From: Linyphia triangularis
Lineage: Eukaryota > Arthropoda > Arachnida > Araneae > Linyphiidae
Assembly (NCBI GenBank): GCA_963978545.1
Contig: OZ021723.1
Span: 95,090,002 to 95,154,001, forward strand
Direction of reading: 5' to 3'
Length of the DNA stretch: 64,000 nucleotides
Position 1 is the first letter of the stretch; each line of letters starts with the position of its first letter. Made by a program: the position numbers and the translations under genes. The notes under the pieces are model-generated. The model was not told where the DNA came from. It saw only the letters and a program-made list of their open reading frames with translations, and searched no databases. This document shows positions 18,501 to 32,300 of this stretch, in pieces.

Positions 18501-19790
18501 AATTAATATTTTATCAAGAAATTTTAAATCGACTGATGGATTTGAATTTTTCAATTATTTTATTAATGTAGCAAATTTGGAAAGGAAGGATCTATCAAGA
18601 AAGAGGAACTTCTCTACATTTTCTTTTTGAAAAGGAGAAAAGCCATAAAACTTTTAATCAACTTCTGCAACAATCACAATCTTTTTCATTCATTTTGAAA
18701 ACAGATTTCGAGGAGCTACAGAATCTGGGAATTTATCCGAACCCATTGCATGCAAGGCATCTCTGATATTTCGGATATTTTTAAAAATTTGTGTCAATAA
18801 TATGTTTGAAAATGTGTTATAATCCTTTATAAAGTGTTAAACAATCTTTTAAAATGGGTTGTGCAAAGCAAATTATTTAAAATCCATATAACTTAATAGT
18901 TTAAAAAAATTATTTGTATAAAAGAATAAGTCGAAACACACAATTATTATTTATTCACTTTTTTTAATTTTTGGAGGTGCTCGTGAGCTATTTTGAGATT
19001 ATTAAAGTAATATTAGCAAAATTATTTAAAGTTGTCATTTTCACTCTCCCTTCCCCCCCCCCCCCCCTTCCCCACACTCAGAAAAATATATATATTTGTT
19101 TGTAACGACGCAGCATAGCATTCCCACACCTTTTTATTTTACACTACATCACTGTTGTTGGTCACTTAAAAATTCAAGGACTTTCAAGGACCTTATCCTT
19201 TTTTCAAGGACTTTCAAGCACCAAATTTCATTAAAAAAAATTCAAGGACTTTCCAGGACTTTCAAGGACCGTGGGAACCCTGATACAACTTTCAAGAATA
19301 TCCATCAGTATAAATACCTTTTTATGAATTGAACATCTTACATACTTAACAAAATGGTGTATATATATATATATAAAATAAAAAAAAATCTACCAAATGC
19401 ATTCGAATAGTATTCCTTATCTTGGGTCAAGTATCCCTAATTGTACATTTTCTAGATAACCTTAAAATGCAACCATTTGCAAGTAAGTGGATAAACACTA
19501 TTATATATGTAATTGTAGCTAAAAGTATGCACACAAAAATAAACAATTTAAAAAAAGTCTTACTTTTAAACAAAAACCTTTTTCACATCAGAGTTTACAA
19601 CACAAAGATATTACTTTTGGAGCATGAAAATTTAACTTTTCTTATAGTTTAAAAACGGATGCAAAGATTCAGTTGTCATTTTCACCATGTAGTTAGCTAA
19701 CTGAAGGGCAAGAAGTGATACCACTTCCAACTTATAAAACCTTCCCAATTCTGAGAAAAAGACATTGGGTCAAGTGTCCCTAGTTCCCCC
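15584..19790. mobile_element. TA-flanked element split by a hAT insertion
   Basis: Terminal inverted repeats GGGGGAACTAGGGA(T/C)AC lie at 15584 and, inverted, up to 19790. Both are flanked by TA (15582-15583 and 19791-19792), as expected for Tc1/mariner-type insertion. A hAT-like element (16347-19282) sits inside. Removing it leaves about 1.27 kb, a normal size for this class. Internal GGGTCAAGTATCCCTA and TTAGGGATATTTGAC motifs echo the termini. No transposase reading was recognised in the two arms. Confidence 0.7.
16347..19282. mobile_element. hAT-like element, CAGGGTTCCCAC ends, 5-bp TSD
   Basis: The termini CAGGGTTCCCAC (16347) and GTGGGAACCCTG (ending 19282) are perfect 12-bp inverted repeats. 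ATACA flanks both sides (16342-16346 and 19283-19287). Subterminal arrays of TTCAAGGAC occur near both ends. At 2.9 kb it could once have carried a transposase, but the interior frames (for example 18079-18387) are not recognisable. Related CAGGGTTC-type ends occur near 51776, 52971 and 57554. Confidence 0.7.
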
Positions 19791-19792
19791 TA

Positions 19793-20281
19793 CATTATGC
19801 CCAAGTACTGAACTTATAATATGTGTTCAGAGGCTATACACATGCGTCTCAATACGAAAAGGCATAATGCTGAAACCACTTTAAGAAATTTCTCCTTTTG
19901 GCTTACTTTTTCTATGCAAGTGTAAGACTAACTATTCTTACAGAGAGGCCTACAATTTGATATTATATGCAGTCTAACCTCAAGCAGATAGAGAAAATTT
20001 TTTATCTCATATTAGTGTATGTAATGAGGAAGCTTAAACGAAACTCAGAAGAAGCATATTTCAAGTAGACTGAAGAACCTAAATTAAACTGGTTAATTTA
20101 AAATAAATATAGATATGTAATGAAATTTAATTAGATGCACTTGACTGCTTGATTCAATTATATATGAATGCACATTATTTTTTATGTTATATCGGGATCT
20201 TATGTATATGAAAAATTATAGAAATATATGGTCAAAGCATTAGAATAGAAATTATAACGTACAGCTCTACAAGGAAAACAC
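19793..20281. other. Intergenic DNA downstream of RPAP3
   Basis: No gene or repeat recognised between the TA-flanked element and the RPAP3 polyadenylation signal. Confidence 0.5.
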
Positions 20282-20287
20282 ATTTAT
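20282..20287 (-). terminator. RPAP3: RPAP3 polyadenylation signal
   Basis: TTTATT on the + strand reads AATAAA on the RPAP3 strand, about 57 bases past the stop codon. Confidence 0.65.
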
Positions 20288-20343
20288 TCTACAATTTTGA
20301 AACAAAATTTACAATAACAATTTACAAGATGAATTGAATATAC

Positions 20344-23300
20344 TTATACAAGATTATAAAGTTTCATGACTGTATTCACATCACAAGAATCATATCCTGA
20401 AATTTCTAAGTAACTTTTCAGTTTCTCCAGATCTGTGATAAAAGAAAAAATGTATATAAGCTACTCTTTTTTATGAGTTTTATATCAATATTCAGAAATA
20501 TTTATTATTTTAGACAAAAGTGGTGTGGAAACCACACCTAAAGACATTAAAAAATTTTTAAAAAAAGTATAATACGAATTTTTATAACAATCAAAACAAG
20601 TGTTTACACTTTGGAAAACTAAAAATTTAACTCTTTTGAGTAGTGCAAATACTTCATAAATATTAAAAGACTTGTTTTAATAGTTACAAATTGATGACAT
20701 AGAACAGTGGTTAGCAACCTTTTGCTCGTAATCAGGTGTAAAATGTGACTTCTTAATTTTTTTTTTAAAAGTCAAATACAGTGTCGTAAATGTATCCATC
20801 CATCCAAAAGCACCACTTAAATTTGTAAGTTAATTTTAGTTAAATTTACAAGTCGAAAACCTCTTGCCTGTAGAGAACTCAATTAGAGAAATTTTAAGCA
20901 TTTTTCTTAAATATTTAAAAGTGAATACATGCTTATGGAAAAACTGAATAATCTTTTACATGCAGGCAGACCTCAGTAAAGTTAAAATATTATCAATAGC
21001 AGAAATGTTTGCAAATCCTGTAATATACCCCACTGCCATACATTTAACATTAGAATCATAAATAATAGCAAAGTTAATTAAATTAGGAACTTAATACGCT
21101 AGCTTCCATGTGACTGACCCAATTGTTCTTTAATGGTGCATGGATACACAAGCAAACTTAATTTTGCTGCAAGGTTTGTTTGTTTTATCCGAGGTGATGA
21201 AAGTAAATTTTTCAATAATTAATATTTTTAATATGTTGTGATTTTATGGCAGCAGCCAATGTATTAAAAGCTGACAAGTCAATATTTTCAAATTATTTAA
21301 TGAACCACAAGAAATCATGCTGCATGTGGTTTGTGTGTTACCGGTTTCTAACCTAAACAAAAAACATGTTTCGCAATTTCTTTTGAAATAAATTTTTTGG
21401 GACGATTAGTAGGAAACTGGACTCTCATTACTTAAACAAAGCAGATATTATTTTCAATATTGCACGCTCTATTGAGAATTGTAGGAAACACACAGAGGTT
21501 TTGTGCAGTTCCGACTATATCTCACGTTAAATTTTTTCCCCGCTGTCTTACTGAATTTTTTACGACATATCAACAAATTGGATCAGATCAATTCACTTCA
21601 CTCACTTTGTAAGTTTGTGACTTGATTTGATTTGATCTGAGTTGTATTTTGAGATATTAAAACTGGTGTGGTAAGGTGATCTAATATTTTATGCTAATTT
21701 TTGTTGCCCGGTCATGTGACCGTTGTTTCAAGTATTTATATACTGTATTGATTGAGCCCTGATTGTCCTTTTCTTTTGCTCTTAGTTTGAAGTAGCTCAA
21801 TCTCGTGTGCGGGTCGCACAGGTGTGATAGAATGATTATTTAATTTTAAGTTACTTTTTCGTTCATGTAAAGAATTTTTTTTATAGTTCTTTAAAGTACT
21901 GTCTCAAAGTCTCTTTTATCCAAAGTTACTTTTTCTTTCATGTAAAGAATTTTTTTTATAGTTCTTTAAAGTACTGTCTCAAAGTCTCTTTTATCCAAAG
22001 TTACTTTTTCTTTCATGTAAAGAATTTTTTTTTATAGTTCTTTAAAGTACCGTCTCAAAGTCTCTTTTATCCAAAGTCATTCCACTGTGCATAAAGCTTT
22101 GATTTGTTGGGAAAATGTAAGCCCTCAATTAACCACAACAAGAATTAAGACCAATGTTTTTAATTTTTAACAATTTCAGCTTCTACTATACGTACTGTTT
22201 TTGGAGAATTTACAGAAAAAAATAATTCTGCAAGGTACAGTACATTTATTTTGAAATTTTTTGTAGTTTAAAAGGACTTGAGAAAGTTATAAGGCACATT
22301 TTAGGGTATACCATAGGAGGAGTTTACATTCACTAACTAATATGCTAATTATTAAAAAAAAAACTAAAAAATATCCTAAAGCAACATATTCCAACTCAAA
22401 ATTTGCTGTTACTATATGAATATGGTACCATATAAAAATGATAGATAAAATATTATTAGGAATTAAGAGGAACAAATGATCAAAATTTACAAAGTCAGCT
22501 CCTTGAATTTAAATGTAGAAATGGTTACATGAATAAAACTTGGCACTATCTTGTTAACTGCTGCTGTCAAATATTTAATGAAAAAAATATATATATTTTG
22601 TGACCATAATTGTCCAGTTAAATGCAACCTGAGCTTACTGGAATGGATGGCAGTATATAACAACATATAAAATGTTTTTACAGATAATGAGAATTTTAGC
22701 TTTCTTAGATGGGCATAGAAATTTATTTCCTCAATTGATTTCTGTCAACATCAGGTGGAAGTATTGGTATTTCAACTATAGTTGTGAAGTACCTTTGTTT
22801 TGATAAAGACCATTTTAAGATTATTCCTTCAAAAATTAATTTATGCATTAAAATAGTATGATGTTTTTGTAAATTTAAAAATCACTAGCCAATTTCATAA
22901 GAGGAGGGATTTTAAAATTAAACTACATCATTGGTGATTGTAAAAAAATTAAGAGGGATATAGTATAGTTCAATACAAGTATGTTCCATAATGAAAAATT
23001 GCTTAATATAGAAAAAATGCTTAGTTTAGAAAAATGATACATTTTTTTGTTAGTAGAATAATATTGTAAAGACAGATAAAGTAAAAAATATGTTTCAAAA
23101 TTTTACTTAAAAAATGAATACCAACAAAAATGTACTCTTTCTTTTAATGCAAAAAAACTATAAATATATTTTTCCATAAAGCTTCAGAGCAAATGCGTAA
23201 ATTCAAGCATTTGTTACAGCTCTAAAGTGCATAGCAATCGAAATAAATTCTAAAAAACACATCCATTAGCCTAAATAAGAAATAATCAATTCAAGTTTTA

Positions 23301-26300
23301 TAGGCATAATTTAAACAATAAGTCTTTCACACATAATTGTCACTTCCCTTTTAATTAATTTGTTTTCTAGCAACAAAATTTACTACACGAAAAAAATTCT
23401 TACAAAATCCCAGCACAGGGATTAGAGTGATCAGAGAGCAAAAAGGAGGAAATTCAAAAATTCGTTGAAAAAGCTCGCGGATGGAATACACAAAAATTCA
23501 ACAAAAGAGTATGCAGGAAGAGTATAAAAGATGATTCAATAATTTTAAAGATACAATGAAATTTCTCATACTATATAATAATTACATTTCAAATATTAGG
23601 AGTTAGTGAAGTAATCTGGGAGGAAAGGGGAGCCAAGAGGGAAAATCTTTTGTTTAGATATGAGGAAAAGTATACATTTTGCAGGAAAAACTGGTTCAGA
23701 TCAGAAAAATGTGGATCCTCAAGACAGGGACAAAGAGGAGGACAATGTTACATAAAAAACCAAAAAGGAGGAAATCCTCCAAAAGGAGGAAAACTGGCAT
23801 CCCTGCCAGCAACACAAAAATGTTTAGCAAATAATAACCAAAATAACGGATACATCAGTACTCAATTATATAAATTGATGAGGAATTTAACTATTGGACA
23901 ATCTAAAGATAGTTTGATATATTTGCTAGAATAGACGCTAGGCAACATTGAATCATTTTTTAAGATTGGTACAAAGGTTGCTTCTACTGCCAATATTAAA
24001 AGCAGAATGCTACATTCGATACAGAGATGGCAACTTTTCAACAGATTTTTCATAGTCTTTACTTCTTTTTATGGTTTACCTGACCAATACTCTCACATTA
24101 CAACAAATGAATAAGAGATACAAGAGTGACTATTACATCAACAAAGCACCACAGCAAAAACAATGTAAATCTCTGCAATAACAAAAGTATTGGCAGGGCT
24201 GCCACTGACTGTAAGCTTTGAAAATAGTTGCTTTAGTAGCCTCAGATGTTAAAAATAGTAGCCAAAATAGTAGTCTCACACATTAAAAATAGTAGTCTCA
24301 GACGTTGAAAATAGTAGCCTCACTTTTCATAAGTTCTAAATAAAACTGTTGATTTACATAAAACATGAAAACCCAGAAACACTCTTCTTTCATTCAAAAT
24401 AGTGTCTAAAACATTACATTCCATACGGTAAAAGGCAGGTGTCTTGGAGTTGGTGCTACCATATTTATATACTGCGATGGAAGTTGGCAACTAGACCTTA
24501 CTCCCAGGCAGCACCAAAGCAAAAAAAAAAAGCTAAACTTCAAGCAAAAGCGAGGATAAAAATCGATTGACAAAACAAGATAACTTTTTCTTGACTTCCA
24601 AAGTCAAACAACTTTTTCAGAAAAACAAGTATCATGTTTAAACTATTATACTATACATTGGCAATGGCAATCGAATTTCATTAAGGTCAGTTTTTAAATT
24701 TTTAACAAAATGGCTACAGAATTTGCGAAATAACATTTTAAGAAAACAAAGAAAATAACGGCCAATTTAAAAATATATACATTTGACTATATAGAATTAC
24801 ATTTACTTATCAACGTATAATTGCAACAAAATATAAGTTTAGGCTAAAAATCAAAACAAGCATCTTTAGAGCTTAAAAAAAACGGAAAACATCAAGAAAA
24901 AAAATACAAAATTCGCATAAAACAATTTACAAACTACACCCATACTTGTTAACTTCTAGGAAAAGTAAAACTAGTACAATATTTTTCTTCTTTGTGTTAT
25001 GATTATGTGTTTTAGATTTGGAAGTTGAGAAAAGATAAATAACACATAATGCATTAAAGAAAGTCTTGGAAATTAACAGCTTCTTACAAAAAATTAATTA
25101 CTCATAGATATACAGAAATAAAATTTTGTACAACAAAAATACTATCTTAAACCACAAAAGTACATATTAAATGAGGCAAATTAATTATTAAACAAGAGCA
25201 GCATTTGGCAGCGAGGGGGGGGGGGATGTAAGGACCTTTTTTTTAATTCCATAACCCTTTGCCTAAATGTATGCAGTAAAGCATTCAGATTATTTTTTTA
25301 TTTTATGGAAGGAGAGCAGGATACTTCAATTCTTTATTTGATTTATATTAAACATATAAATCAAAAACACATATATCATTTTCAGTTAATTACGTTAAAT
25401 AAAATGTAAAAATTAAAGTAAAAAAATAAAATACAGGATCTAACCCATTTTGCTTATGAATGCCTATAGATTTGTTGCACATCTATAACACAATGCTGTA
25501 AAGGGTTAATAAAAACGAAAAAATATGATGGAATCAATTTGAAATAGTATTAAGGAATTTAGGGTTCCAATAAATTCTATTGACAAAAAACACAAGACAA
25601 AAAGAAAAATAATCATGTCTGTAAAGGATGCAGTCAGATTTAAGTTGGAGGATTTTTTTAAACAATAAATCTACGGTCACGCTTCTAAATAATAGGACTA
25701 CTAAAAATCTAACAGAAATAATACGTAAATAATTAGGGTTCTAATATATTCTGTTGAGAAAAAACGCAAGGCAAGAAGAAAAAAAATCATGTCTGTAAAG
25801 GATGCAGGCAGATTGAAGTTTGAAGATTTTTTTTAACAATAAGACACCGGCGGATGCGAAGTTATAGGATAACCAAAAATCTATCAGAAATAACGTGTAA
25901 ATCATTGTTCTAAGCATAACAATAATTTTAGAAAGTAAAAAAAAAAAAAAAGTGGAACATGAACATGTGGTTGTGGGCTAAGGAGGGGAGATTGGCCTGT
26001 TTGGCTTAGCTGCTGAGAGTAGAAAAAGTTCGGAAATTTCGTACACCCAAATCGATCGGCCAACTATAAAAACTATATATATATATCGTGTGACGCGAGT
26101 TGGGACAGATGTCCGCACCCACACGGGGTACGCGAGAAGAGAAACTCGAAAATTTCAAAATTCCCTGATTAAAGAGTAATTTTGCGAAATTCCTTGACAT
26201 TTCCCTGAATTCCCGGTTCTGACGCCACCCTGTTTAAGCTACATTCAGAGTAATTAAATAAATTGATTAAAAATTTAAATTACTTAATTATTTATAACTT

Positions 26301-29300
26301 TAGCTACAGCATTGAAATTCTAATCATTTTGCATTCATTGACCAACAGGGCAAAATTGTTCATCACACTGACACAAATCTCGGAAATAGCGTCAAATAAC
26401 ATCAATACTGTCCATACTACGGCACTTTCTTTCGACGTTCGAGGCAAATTCCACACATTCATTTTTGTTTAGAGTAAATAAAGCAAAATAATTTGATATT
26501 TGAGAATATAATTGTGTATGCTGTTGCCTTGCACGGCGAAAGATAAAACATAGAAACCTAACAGGTAGGCGAAAATGACCGTGGTTGCCGTCAAAAACAA
26601 CAATCTTGCGTGAAGTTACTATCGTCGGCCTAACAAAGTGATCACTCTACCAGCGAATATGAACAACTATTTCAATAGTGCTCTCCCGCCCCCCCTTAAA
26701 AAAAATCACAATTTTGATAAAATTGTTAGTACCTTAGTGCCGTTTTTATTCTGTCTTTAAACGGACAGTATCCAATTTTTAAAAAAATAGTCGCCTGAGC
26801 CCAAAAATAGTTGAAGGTTTTGTTCAAAATAGTCGCTTTCGGCCCTTTTTTCATTGAAATAGTTGCCATAGTCGCCTGGCCACTAAAATAGTCGCTTTAG
26901 TAGCCTTTTTAGTCGCCTGTGGCAGCCCTGTATTGGTGAACTTGAAAAGTATTGGCAGTTTCATTTTGAATGTAGGTTCTTTGTTTTCTTAATCAAAACA
27001 TTTTTAACTTGAGACATAATTAAAAACTACTACACCACTAGCTTTTAAAATATTTTAATGAACAATTGAAGGCAAACAACTTACCTTTCTTTTCTGTCTC
27101 CGATAAAAACATAAGCATAAAACTGAACCTTCCGACAGTAGCAAGATATTTCATGTAGTAATATACATCATCTCCATTTCTAAGTTAAAAATATAGACAT
27201 TATTATTATAATAATTAAAATGTATTTCATGAAAATGCTCTTTACATGGGGGGGGGGGGGGCATTTATTGCTTAACTTTTTGTACAATAAAATGCAATTG
27301 AAATATAAAGTGTTAGTGTCAATTTTTTTTTAACATTCATCAATTTTAATTATTTAGAGTACTAAGCACAGAGAACTGAATACAAATATCTAAAATTTTG
27401 TTTTGCACATTTTAGATTGTATTATATGTTAAAAATAATATAATTACATGGAGTTGATTAAGTTTAGTTTGGTTTGGATGCCAATATTAGAATAAATTTC
27501 TCAATGTCATCAAGAGAAAAAGGTTGTATGCAATTTTTAGAAAAAAATAGAACTTACTCAATAAAAGATGTACTTAAAGTATGTAGAATTTCAGGAAACA
27601 ATTCAGGCTCAATATGATGCTTAAAAATAACTTGTATATCCTCAGGTGAAAGTTGCTGAAAAGTAAAGAAATATTCTATAGTCTCCCCCAAACACACAGT
27701 GCTCCATAAAATATTAAAGAAAATAATTAGGAAAGTGAAAATCGGAATTTCTAAAATGCAGCATCAGTTATGGTATATGCAGCCAAAACTTCAAAATTAG
27801 CTAAGGTATTTGAAATAATAAATCAGAACTGGTAATTTTACGAACGCTTAAGATGATTTTGCTTAATTGAAAATGGAAAAAAGAAGTGAGGACTTTTGGT
27901 TAAAAAATCGGTAATAAAGTTAGTTATTTAGAACCAATTTAAACCCAATCTATCAATTTAGAATTACAATACCACAAAATTTGGTAACCAAACATGCTTT
28001 AGAAATGAATTGGGCTAAACCAAAATAAAATTAACTGAAATTGGCTTAAATTAATTTGAATGCAAGTGCTCATTTTGTTTCAGAATTATTCTTTTTTACT
28101 TTGCAAAAGTATACTTCTGATACTGCAAAAAAATAAAAACTGTCTAACTGCACCACCTTTTTTTATTTTCTGCTACGTCATAAGGTATTTATTACAACAT
28201 GTAAAGTGTTCTATTTCAGGGCATAAGGTTACATTTTAGCATGAAAACCTACGCAAAACCTTTCATTTGACACATAACAGCCGTCAGGATTAATTCTGTC
28301 CGGAAATGTTAACCAACTACGGAAAAAAAAAGAACAGTTGAAGCCTTAACTTTACGATGTTGTGTAGCAGCTGAATATAAAAATAATAAAAGAAAAAACT
28401 CACTTTCAAGTAACTGTATTTTAGTTCAGGGTACTTAGAAATGTGCTGCCAATCTGTGAAAAATTGAAACGACGTTGTTGGAATAGGAGGCAGAGTCGGT
28501 TGCCATGACGTCACTATATCTGCATTGCCATTGCACATATCTTTAGTGTTTGGTTTTGTTTCATTAGGCAATGTATCGATTCCTTCCACTGGCGGATCTA
28601 TCTCTGCTTTTGTAGCGGTAGGAGCCCTGACTACATTTTCATCTTTGTGAGAGCTGCTGGTTGGTATAACCATTGTGAAGTCCTCTTCTTCTTGATTTGT
28701 AACATCAAGTTTAGTAAAACTATCCTGAAACATAAATCTAAGCTTAGTATGATAAATAAAAAAGCTTAAGTCCACAAGAAATTTTATTTCTAAATTGAGT
28801 TGGAGAAAAAAGTGTATTTTGGATAAATTTTCATGTGAAACAAAGCAGAAAACAAACCTTTACAAAATGTTCACCAATAAAAACTCAAATAAATCAAATT
28901 TCAAATAAACTGATTAACATAACTCTTACAGCATTTTCTAATGAAATCACAAAAAAAAAAACTAAGAGTTAAACTCATGATAGATACCTTAAAGACATAT
29001 TTTTTTAATACTTAATGTCAAATTAAGTTTAATGTTTTGCAATTAAGCATTTTTAATTAAGAATTTAGAATCAAGAACTTAATAAAAAATCTAGATAATC
29101 AAAAATGTAAATCTATCGGAATCAAATTATTAGTTTACTTAAAAATAAAAAAAATATTCAGTCACACAGTTCAGTTTAGAATATCAATTTTTGAAAAAGT
29201 ATCAAATTAAATGGCTGGCTTAATGTAGCACTCTAAACTCATACACTTCTTCAAAACTTATTGCTGTCTTTCTATCAGATTTTATTTACATGCAATTCAA

Positions 29301-32300
29301 TTAACAGTAAATTGGATCACTACTTACATCCTTAATTAGCTTTTCTGATTCCACTCCTTGTTCATCCATAACTTCTATATTGAAACTATTTTTTTTCGAA
29401 TCGATTCCCCCTTGTGCGGCCATGGCATCTGCTTGAAAACTACTTAGTTCCTTTCTCAATTCCTAATAAACATAACAAGAAGAAATAATAATCACATAGT
29501 TATAGTTACATTATCACTGGTATAATCATTTAGTTATATGAAGATACACTTTAGTATCTCACAATTACAGTTTTTAAAAGAATGTGAGGCAACAGGTCAT
29601 TAATAGCGTGAATTAGTATGAAGGAAATTACACAAAAGGATGAAATTTCGGAGCAATTGAAAAAGTCTAAAATGCGAGTTTAAGCGCCAACCTAACTAAA
29701 AAAATGCCTTCCAGCAGATTTTTGTATTTGGAGCAATGCCGTAGGTTTTCCAATCTTCTCGATCGGGCAGAAGGGAAGCCGCTTCGCGATTCAGCCTTGG
29801 AGAAAAGGTTATTTTTCTGTGGGATAGAAAAATCGTGATTTTTTTTTTTTTTTCAGGAATTAGAAAAGCAGAACTTTCTTTGAAAAAGCAGAATTATTTT
29901 TTTTCTAAAAAATTTAAAAAGCGGAATTCCGCCATATGGCGGAAAAAACTCATCCCTGCATCATCCAATCGTGTTAAAATAACATTGAACCGATCATTGT
30001 TGAAACTCCTTCCAGTTGCCAAATTTTGTTTAGTAAATAGTAAAATTATTTACTCAGAATAAATAAATGATATTTGGATGTGAAAGCATAAATTCACGTT
30101 CATTTTTTAAAAAAAAAAAATATAAACGTAGTTTGTACACATTTTGCTGATCAAAATGTGTTTGATATCGACGCTGTGATAATGAGTATAAAAATTACAA
30201 TGCACATAAAGGATTTTTTAAAAACTCTTGTGTTTATGAGTTACATTATTGTTTCTTTAATACATGTTCAAGGCACAAGCCCATAATGTGCCTTACACTA
30301 ATCTGTACAAGTTGCTATGTATGTATGTGAGAGTTTTGAAAATAAACTTCGACTGAACAGACGTGTTGATTTTCAAATTTCAAGATAAAATTAGAATTAA
30401 ACACAATGATTATAATTTGCTTTTTTAGATCTATAATAATTCGACAAGAAAAAGTAGTAATGACACTCAATCAATATTTAACCCAAAAGACAATGGAGGC
30501 AAAATCCAGATCTTTTGGATGCCTTGGACTAATCCATACAAGTTGCTATGTATGTATGTGTGTAGGAGTTATGAAAATAAAATTTCTACAGCACAGATAT
30601 GCTGATTTCCAAATTTCAAGATAAAATTGGATTTAAACACAATGATTATATATATTTTTTAGATCTATAACAATTGGACAAGAAAAACTAGTTAAAACTC
30701 TCAGTCAATATTTAATCCACGTTCATTTTTTAAAAAAGAAAAATTTAAACGTAGTTTGTACACATTTTGCTGATCAAAATGTGTTTGATATCGACGCTGT
30801 GATAATGAGTATAAAAATTACAATGCACATAAAGGATTTTTTAAAAACTCTTGTGTTTATGAGTTACATTATTGTTTCTTTAATACATGCTTTCAAAAAA
30901 TCAGTTTGAGCCAATGTCAACTTTTTCAGGCCGAATCGGGCAGAACCCCGCCTCAGGTATGCTTTGACATATGTAGGGTCAAGTGAAAGGCATAGTGTGC
31001 GACAATGAAGATGAAATCCAGATCACTTTGCTATGAAACTAAATACGAATATTTTGAGCATTCATAAAACAAGTTAAATACCTGATTAATTTTTTCAATT
31101 TCCAAAGGAGCTTGTTTGTTGTCTGGTTCTAATTCAAGGGCTTTCAAAAAATCAGTTTGAGCCAATGTCAACTTTTTCAGGCCGAATCGGGCAGAACCCC
31201 GCCTCAGGTATGCTTTGACATATGTAGGGTCAAGTGAAAGGCATAGTGTGCAATCGTTCTCTGCAGATTGAAATCTATAAAAAAATATCGCAAATGAGAT
31301 GAATACTTGAAAAACATTTTAAATATTTCAATGAAGCAATACTTGAGTAAATGTGTTGAAAAATACCACTTCCTTCCCTATAAAATTGTGGAATTGTAAA
31401 TTAATGAAAAACTGAAATGCTTTTGGGAGGATCTTCAACATAGCTGTGCAGTTGGGATTATTGTATGTATCATCAGACATAGTACAGCTCCCAAGTAAAA
31501 AAAAAACAGAACTTCATGTTAAAGCGCTGAAAACCAGCAAAAAATTTCAGACAAACATCATTTAAACAATTATGCTAGCAATATGTGAAAATAATTAAAT
31601 TTTCTAATTTTTTAAGCTATATCAATGGACTTTGATGAATCATAAAATCATATCATTTTTTAGTTTAAAATAATGTATTTCGAAAATTAGGTTACTTTTT
31701 GAACAAACGAAGCTGTTGCAATGAAGGATTTGTTCGTTTTCATTCCTTGTTGGCGGAGTGTTTGAGTTTCGGTTAGTATTTAACTTTTTTTTAGTTCGCA
31801 ATGCAGAAAGGCCTTCAGTTATTCGTTTTATTCTGTGTAGTCAGCATTTAAAAGTTTTTGTACACATAGTTTAGATACTGTTAAGGGTTTGTACAGTGCC
31901 ATTTTATGAGCAAATGGTATTCAAAAGCTGTCCCTATGCTTTGGATTGCTCACAGTACCTTACTGAATAACTTATTTAACTAGATTTTACGTGACAAATT
32001 ATTGTTTTTTGTCATGTTTCTCTAGGATAATTCGAATGTAAAAAGGTAGATTTTAAAAAAGTAGCTTAAAATAAATAATAATGCTTAGACAAACACAAGT
32101 CCGAAGAGGAAAACAATCCCAAAAAACATTAGATGTATTTAATCAGAGAATCTCTGAAAAGAATTTTTTTCGCAAATTGAAAATGTAAATAAAAAATGTG
32201 CAGTTATTAATCCTGATATAAAATCAGCTGTAAGACTCGATTCTTTTTGTCAAACCCTGGACATTGGAATAGCACTTACACTCTTTAGAATGAATTGAAG

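Larger units (their letters stand above)
24194..26930. mobile_element. hAT-like element, CAGGGCTGCCAC ends, 6-bp TSD
   Basis: Perfect terminal repeats CAGGGCTGCCAC (24194) and GTGGCAGCCCTG (ending 26930) are flanked by TATTGG on both sides (24188-24193 and 26931-26936). Subterminal AAAATAGTAGCCTCAGA-type motifs repeat at the left, and AAAATAGTCGC motifs at the right. At 2.7 kb it has no recognisable transposase, and it carries other insertions, including a MITE fragment ending at 26232. It sits in the last RPAP3 intron. Confidence 0.75.
20433..27084 (-). other. RPAP3: RPAP3 last intron (6.65 kb), repeat-filled
   Basis: The intron separates the final 29-codon exon from the rest of the RPAP3_C domain. 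It holds a 75-bp tandem repeat (21849-22077), a MITE (23416-23805) and a 2.7 kb hAT-like element (24194-26930) that itself contains a 174-bp tandem duplication. A possible hAT-type end (CAGTGGTTAGCAACC) occurs at about 20705 without a partner. No additional exon was seen. Confidence 0.7.
29463..31081 (-). other. RPAP3: RPAP3 intron 5: nested duplications
   Basis: The intron lies between the third-TPR exon and the next. It contains a dispersed repeat (29604-29960), two tandem or dispersed duplications (30095-30889), and an exact partial copy of the upstream TPR exon (30890-31000). Confidence 0.7.

Noticed and set aside
18079..18554. Frames on both strands inside the hAT-like element
   Set aside because: No recognisable transposase motif; mutually overlapping shadows.
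20705..21360. Complete hAT element starting CAGTGGTTAGCAACC
   Set aside because: No convincing inverted partner or target duplication; only one end is suggestive.
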